A stretch of DNA of 22,030 nucleotides, taken from a virus. Within the stretch, counting starts at the first letter, position 1. The number at the start of each line of letters is the position of its first letter. The stretch covers positions 1 through 22,030 of IMG/VR virus record IMGVR_UViG_3300001827_000102. One strand, written 5' to 3'. Of the stretch, positions 1 through 6,988 are shown in pieces. Made by a program: the position numbers and the translations under genes. The notes beneath the pieces were generated by a model that saw only the letters and a list, made by a program, of their open reading frames with translations, was not told the origin of the DNA and did no database searches.

Positions 1-1348
1 CTGCCATGTCTGCCACCATCTGATGCAGATCAACATCGCCCTTGTGGTACTCCTCAACAATCGTATCGACCATCGGGTTGCGCATACTATCAGGCATGGA
101 CGCAGCAAAATGCACCAAGAGTCTCGGTTCTTGGCTTGCATAGTCAAACGATCCCCACTTCTCCCCCTCTTCAGGAATGAACAGGCCGCGTATTGCAGCC
201 TTGATCTCCGGATCTCGGGCAGGGATTTGCTGGAGGTTGGGGTTTGAAGATGAAAACCGCCCTGTCACAGTGCCGCCATCATCGGATCGAAGCTGGTGAA
301 ACTCGCAGTGGATGCGGCCCTTATACTCGTGGCGCAGGATGCTTTCGACAAACGTACTACTAGCCTTGTCCAGTTCCCGCAGCCGTACCAGTTGCTGGCA
401 CATCTCGTGTGGATGCGCGTTCAAATACTGCTTGGTGAAAGATGGAGCGCCGTTCTCTGTCTTAGGATAGCTCAAGTTCAACGCCTCAAACATCTTTTGC
501 ACTGAGGCAGCAGCCCATGGCTGAATGTCTACGCCTGTTTTGCGCTTGATCTCTGCGTGTACCAGCTTGGCATTCTTTTTCAAATCCCCCTGCACCCGTG
601 CAGCTTTATCCAAATCCACGCGGACCCCCTGTTTCCGCATGTCCAGCATCATCGGAATCAGACTGGTTTCAAGATCAAAGATGTGCGTGAGATCCTGCTT
701 GTTGATCTCGATCTGGAGATACTCCCACAACTTCAACGTCATCAACGCATCTTGCTCCGCGTATGCCCCCACAAACTTGGGAGGCAAGCGCCACATATCC
801 GCCTTGGGATCGATACCCCAGTCTTTTGCCGCAGCGCGAAGCATCTTTTCGTCTTTGCGCATGTCAATATAGTCACGGCCCAGATTGTTGAGGCTGTACG
901 AAAACCTGTTCTCGTCAACCAAAGGCGCAGCAACCATGGTGTCGATAATACGTCCCTGAACATCAACACCTTCAGCGTGTAGCCACCCCGCATCATACGT
1001 GGCGTTGTGCATAATCTTTGGAATATCCGGTGTAGCCATCTGCTTCTTGAGCCAACGCATGGTCATGTCCGGATCAAGATTATGTCCGTTCTCATGCCGG
1101 ATAGGGAAGTACCCTTGGTAGTCCCCCGCTGCCACCGCTATACCAACAACGTATCCATCATTCCTTGCCCAACCGGGACCAAGCGTTTGAATGTTTGGAT
1201 CCCGCGTTTCCAAGTCAATCGCTATGCTTTTGTATTGCGTCAGATCCGGATACTCAGAGGGAATATTCCAATCTGGATCGAGACTCTCTCCCAGTTCTAT
1301 CCGCGCCATGAAGTCAATGGTTCGTGCGTCTTTTCTATCCCTCGCCAT
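1..1348 (-). CDS. Family A DNA polymerase with 3'-5' exonuclease domain (3' end cut by window edge)
   Basis: This is the replicative DNA polymerase of the phage, of the DNA polymerase I family. From the ATG at 1346-1348 the frame stays open to the window edge, about 449 residues. The proofreading domain comes first: Exo I in AIDLETRDP, Exo II in HNATYDAGWL and Exo III in YAEQDALMTLKLW. The polymerase domain starts with TGRFSSSNPNLQQIP (motif 1), followed by FDYASQEPRLLVHFA. The latter is motif A, with the catalytic Asp and the Glu of the usual DYSQIELR replaced by DYASQEPR. Motifs B and C lie beyond the edge. GGAAG stands four bases before the ATG. The first 14 bases overlap the end of the upstream gene, so it is translated from the replication operon. 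The order exonuclease then polymerase is normal, and I see no domain inserted in the visible part. Confidence 0.95.
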   Translation of the reverse strand, partial: MARDRKDARTIDFMARIELGESLDPDWNIPSEYPDLTQYKSIAIDLETRDPNIQTLGPGWARNDGYVVGIAVAAGDYQGYFPIRHENGHNLDPDMTMRWLKKQMATPDIPKIMHNATYDAGWLHAEGVDVQGRIIDTMVAAPLVDENRFSYSLNNLGRDYIDMRKDEKMLRAAAKDWGIDPKADMWRLPPKFVGAYAEQDALMTLKLWEYLQIEINKQDLTHIFDLETSLIPMMLDMRKQGVRVDLDKAARVQGDLKKNAKLVHAEIKRKTGVDIQPWAAASVQKMFEALNLSYPKTENGAPSFTKQYLNAHPHEMCQQLVRLRELDKASSTFVESILRHEYKGRIHCEFHQLRSDDGGTVTGRFSSSNPNLQQIPARDPEIKAAIRGLFIPEEGEKWGSFDYASQEPRLLVHFAASMPDSMRNPMVDTIVEEYHKGDVDLHQMVADMA

Positions 1349-1526
1349 CGTGCTTCCTATACTTGTTTACAAACGCTGCCTTGTTCGCTTCAATCTGCTG
1401 CCATCGAACGTGCGCAGAAAGATCCGCCAGTATATGCACAAACTGACTAGGCTCCAACCGTGCAACCCTTTCGCCATCTTCATAGATGTGAAGCCCATCA
1501 TCTTTTACGTCCCACAAATACCTCAT
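1335..1526 (-). CDS. Small hypothetical protein, 63 aa
   Basis: I do not recognise this protein. It begins MRYLWDVKDDGLHIYEDGERVARLEP, which looks like two short beta strands around an acidic turn, and continues with a helix rich in Gln, Glu and Lys (VRWQQIEANKAAFVNKYRK). It has no Cys, signal peptide or membrane segment. Its ATG overlaps the stop of the upstream zinc-ribbon gene as ATGA, with GAGG just ahead. Its own end overlaps the polymerase start by 14 bases. It is therefore translationally coupled on both sides, which supports a real gene and suggests a minor replication accessory role, but that is inference from position alone. Confidence 0.7.
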   Translation of the reverse strand: MRYLWDVKDDGLHIYEDGERVARLEPSQFVHILADLSAHVRWQQIEANKAAFVNKYRKHDGEG

Positions 1527-1681
1527 GCGCCCTCGTCCTCATCTGTTGGTTCCTTATAGAAAACTAAAACAAAGCTTTCACATTTGGAGCACGACAGGTT
1601 GGTCACCATGTCATACTCTTGATCGTCACAGTCCTCGTCGCCACCCCAGATCAATTCCGCTTTGCAGTGCCAACACTTCAT
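1523..1681 (-). CDS. Small CxxC zinc-ribbon-like phage protein, 52 aa
   Basis: The protein starts MKCWHCKAELIWGGDEDCDD and has a second Cys pair in NLSCSKCESFVLVFY. The two CxxC pairs about 30 residues apart suit a single zinc ribbon. The opening CWHC-x-AELIWGGD is a pattern I recall from small conserved proteins of many marine phages, where the function is unknown. I chose the ATG at 1681 rather than the longer frame to 1711. GGAGGAGA lies directly upstream of it, and ATGA overlaps the stop of the preceding DUF6378-like gene. The tail is acidic (PTDEDEGA). It belongs to the leftward replication operon. Confidence 0.8.
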   Translation of the reverse strand: MKCWHCKAELIWGGDEDCDDQEYDMVTNLSCSKCESFVLVFYKEPTDEDEGA

Positions 1682-1929
1682 TTTTCTCCTCCAAGCGCAG
1701 CGTACCCACAAATATCAATCCAACCGTCCATGTGATTAGATTTCATCAAACGAGAACACTTCATCAGGATCATACAAACTGCAACCTGTTCTCTGGTAAT
1801 CTTCGTACCAAGAAACACAGTCCACAAGTTCGCTATGTCCTCAAAGTTCTGTTTGGCATCACCATAATCTTTGGCCCTGTCACCATTGATTAGCGTCTCA
1901 GCCTGCCGGAGTATCTCTTCACGCTTCAT
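1678..1929 (-). CDS. DUF6378-like phage protein, 83 aa
   Basis: The sequence runs MKREEILRQAETLINGDRAKDYGDAK, then NFEDIANLWTVFLGTKITREQVAVCMILMKCSRL, and ends WIDICGYAALGGEK. The elements GDR-x-x-DYGD, a central amphipathic helix pair and a C-terminal D-x-x-GYAALGGE match the DUF6378 family as I remember it, a common all-helical phage family of about 80-100 residues. Its biochemical role is not established. The helical make-up resembles small MazG-like folds, but I see no clear E-x-x-E/E-x-x-D metal site, so I do not call it a nucleotide hydrolase. Start and stop both overlap neighbours by ATGA, so it is part of the coupled replication operon. Confidence 0.8.
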   Translation of the reverse strand: MKREEILRQAETLINGDRAKDYGDAKQNFEDIANLWTVFLGTKITREQVAVCMILMKCSRLMKSNHMDGWIDICGYAALGGEK

Positions 1930-2249
1930 TTGTATAACTTACTTTCCCACTGGCATACTTTATCGATGTGCGTGTGCCGTGTTGTTGGAGTAACCATCCC
2001 TATCTTTTCAACCCACCCAAGGTTTCGCAGAGAAGCCATCATAGCTCCCCACACATTGTGATGGTGCGGGTCGGGCATCCCTTGAGCCCTACAATAGGCG
2101 CAGATCTGACCGCCTTCCACGATCCTGTGTCCCCTTAAATATCGTGCCGCGTGTTCATAATACTGTTTTTTCCACTCGTCATCCGCGTTCACAAACACTC
2201 GTTCAATCTCGTCCTCGATAAAGTCGAAGCGGCTTTGCTCAGAAGTCAT
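1926..2249 (-). CDS. Conserved phage protein, probable winged-helix type, 107 aa
   Basis: The N-terminal half is charged and helical (FDFIEDEIERVFVNADDEWKKQ). The middle has ICAYCRAQGMPDPHHHNVWGAMMASLRNLGWVEKIG and the end has PTTRHTHIDKVCQWES. The pattern P-H-HHNVWGA-x-x-x-x-L-x-x-LGW, then a turn, then T-x-H-x-H-x-x-V-x-x-W, is one I have seen in small proteins of phage replication modules. It fits a winged helix in which a helix is followed by a beta hairpin. The function is unknown. A DNA-binding role beside the helicase is inference. The start forms ATGA with the helicase stop, and the end forms ATGA with the DUF6378-like gene. Confidence 0.75.
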   Translation of the reverse strand: MTSEQSRFDFIEDEIERVFVNADDEWKKQYYEHAARYLRGHRIVEGGQICAYCRAQGMPDPHHHNVWGAMMASLRNLGWVEKIGMVTPTTRHTHIDKVCQWESKLYK

Positions 2250-3772
2250 ATGCTATACCTATACTTGCTATCTGTATCGATAAGACACAGCTTGTTTCTT
2301 GCTCTTGTCACCCCAACATACATTGCTCGATGCTCGTCGTCGGGATGGTCGGTGTTGACACACGCCCATGTACTTTCCAAGGACACTGCGCAATTGTCAT
2401 CTTCCCCACCTTTCATCCCATGAAAGGTGGAAACCTTGATCCGAGGCTCCGCTAGAATGTCCTCTCCTCGCCGCTCAATAGCCCTAACATAATTTTTGGT
2501 GTCCTTGCCCATCCGAGCAACGTCATACGCCTCACGCTCCAGCGGAGCGATCATGCCGTACTCCCCTACCAATGTATCGTATGTTAACATCGCCTCTGGA
2601 CTTGCAGCATCAAGCAGCTTTCTCGATCCACGCTTCACAACCGCAGCGTCCCCCATCTTAGGAACGTTATCATACAAGTGTAAAACCTGCGGATACGTTA
2701 AGGCATCTCCGCGCTGAAGCTGCCGCCATGACACAACAACCTCTGCCATGTCACGATTGATGCTGGACTTGCCCTTCTTGGAATACAGATACCCATCCGC
2801 CCGTAGTTGTTCCGCCCATGAGTGCATCTTGCGGTTTGTTCTCGCCATCAAGGTCCACGATCCTTCGGTCAAATCCAACTCGTGCTCGTTCATCAAAAAA
2901 TCAACCCGACCATCCCGTTCTGTGGGATCAAACTGCTTTTCTCTCCGGTTCGATATTCGACGCACGATGTCTTGCGATAGCTTGTGAACGCTTCTGGGCA
3001 TACGATAGCTTTGGTTTAGCACCCGATAGTTTGGTGACGCACCCAAGAAACGGTTTACATCTACTCCGGTCCACCTGTGAATCGCCTGATCATCATCCCC
3101 TGCGATAACCACACGATCCGCATGTTCCGCAATCTTGCGTACCATCTCCCACTGTAACGGCGTCAAGTCCTGCGCTTCGTCCACGATAAACAAGTCTAAG
3201 TGTGGCGCATCAACCTGCGCAATGTACTGTTCAATCTGATCGACAAAATCCAACTTGTGCATGTTAAGTTTGTAGTTCTGAATGGCTGCGCTTACGCGCT
3301 CCAACTGCGCGAAGTTCAAACTGTGGTCCCTCGTAAGATTGTACTCCATCTCAAGTGAGATCTGCCGATGCCGCGCCCTCATCACAAGCTGCGCATACCT
3401 ATCCCCTTGCTCCGTTCCGGGCGGTATCGTCATCCCATCATCCAGAGACAGGGCACTCGTGCCTGTAAACCTCATGCCAAGATCCATACCCAACACGGCC
3501 CAGTCTTCCATTGACATCATGTCATCACGGTTCAGCCCTAAACCACGAAAGCCCCACGAGTTTAGCGTCCGGAAAAACGGCAACTCTTTTGATGTTAAGT
3601 TAAACTTGGCACAGGCTCGATCCACCGCTTCACCCACCGCCTTGCGCGTGAACGAACAATACCCTATGCGGCTCGGATGCGTGCCTCTGGAAAGCTCATC
3701 CTCCACCTCTTGGATCAACGTATATGTCTTTCCACAACCCGGAGGTCCAAAGATCAACGTCGAGTTATCCAT
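2246..3772 (-). CDS. UvrD/PcrA-like superfamily 1 DNA helicase, 508 aa
   Basis: This is a DNA-dependent ATPase and helicase, expected to unwind DNA in replication or recombination. Motifs appear in SF1 order: Walker A GPPGCGKT at residues 9-16, motif Ia near GYCSFTRKAV (37-46), motif II VDEAQD (197-202), motif III VIAGDDDQAIHRWTG (222-236), motif IV NQSYRMP (253-259), motif V VSTFHGMKGGEDDN (447-460) and motif VI YVGVTRARNKL (485-495). At 508 residues it is shorter than bacterial UvrD (about 720), as phage members often are. The shortening appears to fall in the inserted 1B and 2B subdomains. It overlaps the HTH gene upstream by eight bases and the next gene by ATGA, in the leftward replication operon. 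Confidence 0.95.
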   Translation of the reverse strand: MDNSTLIFGPPGCGKTYTLIQEVEDELSRGTHPSRIGYCSFTRKAVGEAVDRACAKFNLTSKELPFFRTLNSWGFRGLGLNRDDMMSMEDWAVLGMDLGMRFTGTSALSLDDGMTIPPGTEQGDRYAQLVMRARHRQISLEMEYNLTRDHSLNFAQLERVSAAIQNYKLNMHKLDFVDQIEQYIAQVDAPHLDLFIVDEAQDLTPLQWEMVRKIAEHADRVVIAGDDDQAIHRWTGVDVNRFLGASPNYRVLNQSYRMPRSVHKLSQDIVRRISNRREKQFDPTERDGRVDFLMNEHELDLTEGSWTLMARTNRKMHSWAEQLRADGYLYSKKGKSSINRDMAEVVVSWRQLQRGDALTYPQVLHLYDNVPKMGDAAVVKRGSRKLLDAASPEAMLTYDTLVGEYGMIAPLEREAYDVARMGKDTKNYVRAIERRGEDILAEPRIKVSTFHGMKGGEDDNCAVSLESTWACVNTDHPDDEHRAMYVGVTRARNKLCLIDTDSKYRYSI

Positions 3773-3971
3773 CGCGTCCTACCTTTGCTGAGAGCCATGC
3801 AACCACTTCAGCCTCACTCCATCTAGCCGTGGACTTCTTCTTGTCACCCAGCTTGTAGGGCGCAGGGAAATCCCCCGCTTGTGTCCACTTGTAAATCGCC
3901 GACACTGAAACATTCAGCATCTTCGCAACCTCTCCGACTTTAAGCAGCTTTATGTCAGAAGGGGATATCAT
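3765..3971 (-). CDS. AlpA/MerR-type helix-turn-helix DNA-binding protein, 68 aa
   Basis: The core is LKVGEVAKMLNVSVSAIYKWTQAGDFPAPYKLGDKKKSTARWSEAEVVAWLSAKV. This is the small excisionase-like winged HTH: helix-turn-helix at about residues 12-30, a wing with basic KKKSTARW, and a final helix starting W-x-x-x-EVVAWL. Relatives include AlpA regulators and phage excisionases. No integrase is visible in the window, so a regulator or replication accessory protein fits better than an excisionase. The ATG lies inside the last codons of the primase gene, with AGGAG seven bases upstream. The end overlaps the helicase start by eight bases. Confidence 0.85.
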   Translation of the reverse strand: MISPSDIKLLKVGEVAKMLNVSVSAIYKWTQAGDFPAPYKLGDKKKSTARWSEAEVVAWLSAKVGRDG

Positions 3972-5481
3972 AATCTGGCTCCTTTAACTCCGGTAACGAA
4001 TCATCAAACGCAGGAACCCACCACACTCGTATCGTGCTCCGCTTCCCATTGTCCCTGCGTATGCTTTGGTGTCCGTAACATTCCTCATTGTCATTCATCT
4101 GTTTGATCTGATCTTGTACCTGTGCCCGAGTAAACGTGGTAAACCCACGGTTCTTCAGATACTCCATCAAACCCTCAATCTTAAACTTGGTAAGCCCGTC
4201 CTCGGTCCACGGCTTGCCAAGATCCAACTCCTCTGGCGACATCGCCTTGATGCGGCTGGTGCAGAACGCTTTCAAATGTTCTCTAAAGCGCCCCGAATAT
4301 GTCAGTTCCTCCGGCACATCGATCTTCGTCGCCGTGCTCATCATACCATTGACCATCTGCTGCCAGTCTGCGGCCTTTGGCGTCGGAGGCATCATGTCCG
4401 CTTGCTCCATGCAAGCGCGTTGCCACAACGACGGATGCTGTAGCTGGTCGCCAGCTAAAACCACACGCTTCCCGTTCACATCCATGAAGTACAGACGAGG
4501 CTCAGACAACATAATCGTAAGCCCACCAATGCGCGGCTTGTCCGGTGCTTCGTTGCCCACACCATACGGGCGCGTCTTGCAGATCTGCTTGTTACAGAAG
4601 TCCTTGAGCGGACATTGCTCACACTGGTAGTAATAATCTTTTCTGTCCAACGACTTCTGTAACTGGACGATCTCACTAGAAGGGAGAGGCGGCTCACAAA
4701 GCATACGATTGTACTCCTCGTGGTGCTCTCTCCAGTTGTCAGGCCACTTGTTCCGGCAGTACACCCCCACGTTAAACATGAAAATGTTTCTGTACTCCGT
4801 TATCGGCCCCTGCGCAGCCATCGTTTCAAGACAAAACGGACCATCTGTAAAATGCTTGCGCTCCCCACCAAACGTCAACGACGTTAGCGTAGACATAGCA
4901 ACTCGCCCCTTGTCTATCGCCTTGAGAAAATCATCCAGCGACATAGCCTTGCCCTTCCGGTCAAAACAATATCGCATCGTTTCATCCGCCCTGAAGTACG
5001 GCAGATTAATGAAGTTCCCAAGATCCCCCTCCTCTTCGCGGATGGTATCCTGCTTTGGAAAAATCTCGCATCCGGAATACCCCATAGCCGAAGCCATCTC
5101 ATCCAAGATCTCCCGTACCATGGACGCTGGCTCCCAGTCTTTAAGGAACAAATACAAATGTGCACCCCCCGACTTCGACCTGCAATGAAACAGAGGGAGG
5201 TTCAAATCTTTAATCTTCTTGCTTAACGAAGCATGATCCAAATCATACTTGTCAATGTCCAGCGCACCAAACATACATACGTTACCGGACTTGATAGGGA
5301 TCGATCCTATGCCCTGCGTTCCGTCGATATGTTGCTGCATAATTTCTTCTGTCAGCGGTTCTCGGATTACAAAAGACTTGGCTTCCGTCTTTCCATTGCG
5401 CCCCACACGCCCGACCTGTGTTCGACCATGCCCTTTTTGTGACCCTTGAAACGCTGCCAGCATTTGCTTTGCTGCTGACAT
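3955..5481 (-). CDS. AEP-superfamily DNA primase, 508 aa, with SSB-like C-terminal tail
   Basis: The protein resembles archaeo-eukaryotic-type primases of phages and mobile elements, which make the primer for DNA synthesis. The metal-binding DxD is in FGALDIDKYDLD (D75, D77), the SxH motif is in SKSGGAHLYLFLKD (H108), and the conserved LGNFINLPYF follows at 154-163. About 130 residues further on, a Cys cluster (YQCEQCPLKDFCNKQICKTRPYG) could bind zinc or an iron-sulphur cluster. No Walker A is present, so helicase activity must come from a separate protein. TAGGAG precedes the ATG. The last residues are DYDIPF, nearly the C-terminal tail of bacterial SSB. That stretch overlaps the start of the downstream HTH gene. 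Confidence 0.9.
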   Translation of the reverse strand: MSAAKQMLAAFQGSQKGHGRTQVGRVGRNGKTEAKSFVIREPLTEEIMQQHIDGTQGIGSIPIKSGNVCMFGALDIDKYDLDHASLSKKIKDLNLPLFHCRSKSGGAHLYLFLKDWEPASMVREILDEMASAMGYSGCEIFPKQDTIREEEGDLGNFINLPYFRADETMRYCFDRKGKAMSLDDFLKAIDKGRVAMSTLTSLTFGGERKHFTDGPFCLETMAAQGPITEYRNIFMFNVGVYCRNKWPDNWREHHEEYNRMLCEPPLPSSEIVQLQKSLDRKDYYYQCEQCPLKDFCNKQICKTRPYGVGNEAPDKPRIGGLTIMLSEPRLYFMDVNGKRVVLAGDQLQHPSLWQRACMEQADMMPPTPKAADWQQMVNGMMSTATKIDVPEELTYSGRFREHLKAFCTSRIKAMSPEELDLGKPWTEDGLTKFKIEGLMEYLKNRGFTTFTRAQVQDQIKQMNDNEECYGHQSIRRDNGKRSTIRVWWVPAFDDSLPELKEPDYDIPF

Positions 5482-5490
5482 GTGTAACTC

Positions 5491-5558
5491 CTAAAAGGTG
5501 GGGGTGGTGTCGGACGCGGCCCGGACTCGGTCACACAAAACTCCACCCCCAAGCTGCA
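5491..5558 (-). promoter_or_regulatory. Intergenic hairpin between SSB-like gene and primase gene
   Basis: This is the only sizeable gap (77 bases) in the leftward replication operon. It carries a 9-bp exact inverted repeat, 5499-5507 with 5543-5551 (TGGGGGTGG with CCACCCCCA), enclosing a 35-base GC-rich loop. Inside, GTGT at 5507-5510 can pair with ACAC at 5533-5536. Read leftward, the stem is followed by TTTT and then the primase ribosome site. It could be a leaky terminator or an RNA processing or stability element that sets primase level below that of the SSB-like protein. The inverted repeat is directly visible; the role is inference. Confidence 0.45.
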
Positions 5559-6350
5559 TCAGAACGGGATTTCGTCTTTCTGGGTCGGTCCAGAAGAGGA
5601 GCCCGATGGGTCTTCCGCTACAGCTTTAACGTCTCCCGCTTGCACGGAATCACGAAACGCCTTTGCCTCCATGAGAATGTCACGAGACTGAACCAGCCCA
5701 ACCTTCTCAATCATGTAGTTGTTCCACGTACCTTGGTCATTACTTTCCTCGGTAGTGCTCAACTTCCATATGGTGCCAAAGACCGGAGGCGTAGCCATGC
5801 TGCCATCCGGACGTTTGATCTTTTGCATTGCAATCTGCGTCTTCCATCGCCGACTGACTTTCAACTGAGTTGACTTCATATCCACGACGATAGGCTGGAA
5901 TGAGCCATCCTCGTCAAGCAGTAAGCAATAATGCTGGTCTGACTTCACCAGTTCATTGCCATTGGATAACAGTTCCTTCGACCCCACTCGCGTTGTCTGT
6001 GTGATAGCAGGATCGTCAGGCGACAGTTCACCATGGAACCCACCGCCTTGGTCACGAGGCGTAAACTCCAGATACTTGGTGGTCTGATAGCATGGGATAA
6101 CCTGCACACCTTCCTCGCCATCCCAATGCTGCATGGTGACGTTGTTGAACATGTCGCCTTGCTCCGCACCTTCGATGTACTCAGGCTTTTTCTTGTTGAG
6201 TTGCGGCGACAACGCTTGCAACACACGCAGGAACGGGATCTGCATCTCACTACTGTCGAAGGACGCACCCTCTCCAGCCATGCCCAGTAAATCGTCCAAC
6301 ACATCTGTTGAAACGCTTGTGTTCTTTTTCTTTGCTACTGCCGTACCCAT
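5559..6350 (-). CDS. Probable phage single-stranded-DNA-binding-type protein, 263 aa
   Basis: The body is a single domain of mixed strands: QMQIPFLRVLQALSPQLNKKKPEYIEGAEQGDMFNNVT near the N terminus, VQVIPCYQTTKYLEFTPRDQGGGF in the middle, and FGTIWKLSTTEESNDQGTWNN later. A low-complexity SGSSSG linker leads to a final acidic DEIPF. A flexible linker ending in an acidic IPF tail is the layout of single-stranded-DNA-binding proteins, whose tail recruits partners. The globular part does not look like a bacterial SSB OB fold that I can recognise, so the call rests on tail, length and position next to primase. The ATG at 6350 shares TGATG with the upstream stop, and GGAGG lies about seven bases upstream. 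Confidence 0.65.
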   Translation of the reverse strand: MGTAVAKKKNTSVSTDVLDDLLGMAGEGASFDSSEMQIPFLRVLQALSPQLNKKKPEYIEGAEQGDMFNNVTMQHWDGEEGVQVIPCYQTTKYLEFTPRDQGGGFHGELSPDDPAITQTTRVGSKELLSNGNELVKSDQHYCLLLDEDGSFQPIVVDMKSTQLKVSRRWKTQIAMQKIKRPDGSMATPPVFGTIWKLSTTEESNDQGTWNNYMIEKVGLVQSRDILMEAKAFRDSVQAGDVKAVAEDPSGSSSGPTQKDEIPF

Positions 6351-6907
6351 CACGCTTTCCTCCGTATCTCTGCTGCGTTTGCAATGAATGCCCCGAACAT
6401 GTCGAGGTCAATCGGCTTCCCGTCCGTCACTTGCTCTTTGATAAATGCCTTGAGAGTGGACGGATGCACATAAGTCTTGGCCTTGGGATCGAGCCCCTCG
6501 GCTTCCAAGCGTCCCATCAGATCTCCCGCAAGATTGTCTTGCCCCTTACCAAATGAAACTGTGACATCGTTCTTGATGATGTCATCGTGACCATGTTCAC
6601 GCAACCACGCATGAGCCTCGTCCTTACGTGCCACAGGAATAGATGCATGAACCATCATCTTCCTTTGAACCGTAAGACCCTCAACATCTACACGCTCCAA
6701 GCCCATCTCATCCATCAGGGATGGGATGTTTTCAACAGAGAGCTTGTGCTTCTCTTGCTTCAAAGCTTTCAAGTGATTTTCCGCATCCTCGATCTGCGAT
6801 TCCACATACCGAAGCTGTTTAACCAAGGTGCTGAGATTTTTGCCAGCTTCTGTTCCGACTGTCTGCAACGCACTGGCCTCGTCATAGAAGTCCTCAAAAA
6901 TTTCCAT
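6350..6907 (-). CDS. Coiled-coil phage protein of unknown function, 185 aa; first gene of the leftward replication operon
   Basis: I do not recognise a named family. Residues about 10-70 are strongly helical and rich in Glu, Lys, Leu and Gln (LVKQLRYVESQIEDAENHLK), typical of a coiled coil. Then comes a compact region with LERVDVEGLTVQRKMMVHASIP, followed by an AHAWLREHGHDDIIKNDVTVSFGKG segment and a C-terminal helical domain. Similar coiled-coil proteins often lie just ahead of SSB-like genes in phage replication modules. The ATG at 6907 is preferred over the TTG just upstream because GAGGAG lies about nine bases away. It is the promoter-proximal gene of the operon. Confidence 0.75.
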   Translation of the reverse strand: MEIFEDFYDEASALQTVGTEAGKNLSTLVKQLRYVESQIEDAENHLKALKQEKHKLSVENIPSLMDEMGLERVDVEGLTVQRKMMVHASIPVARKDEAHAWLREHGHDDIIKNDVTVSFGKGQDNLAGDLMGRLEAEGLDPKAKTYVHPSTLKAFIKEQVTDGKPIDLDMFGAFIANAAEIRRKA

Positions 6908-6988
6908 CAAAAGTTTCTCCTCTTCAGGTTAAAGATGGTTGATACATGTGTATCGATTACATATATATACGCATTATGGAGGAATACA
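6908..6988. promoter_or_regulatory. Divergent promoter region between replication operon and SNF2 operon
   Basis: Rightward, TTGATA (6939-6944) and TATATA (6962-6967) are separated by 17 bases, a good sigma-70-type promoter ending just before the GGAGG of the SNF2-like gene. Leftward, TTGTAT on the minus strand is followed after 16 bases by TATATA in the same AT stretch, so the two promoters would share their -10 region. Between the rightward -35 and -10 lies an interrupted inverted repeat, GATACA-TG-TGTATC (6941-6954), a candidate operator. Promoter strength and use are not shown by sequence alone. Confidence 0.6.

Noticed and set aside
1-1348. DnaJ-like domain inserted in the DNA polymerase, as I recall for some marine phages
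   Set aside because: The visible exonuclease-to-polymerase stretch contains no CxxCxGxG repeats; the DnaJ-type zinc protein here is a separate gene at 10370.
3765-3971. Excisionase for a lysogenic cycle
   Set aside because: The HTH type would allow it, but no integrase or attachment site is visible and it is embedded in a replication operon.
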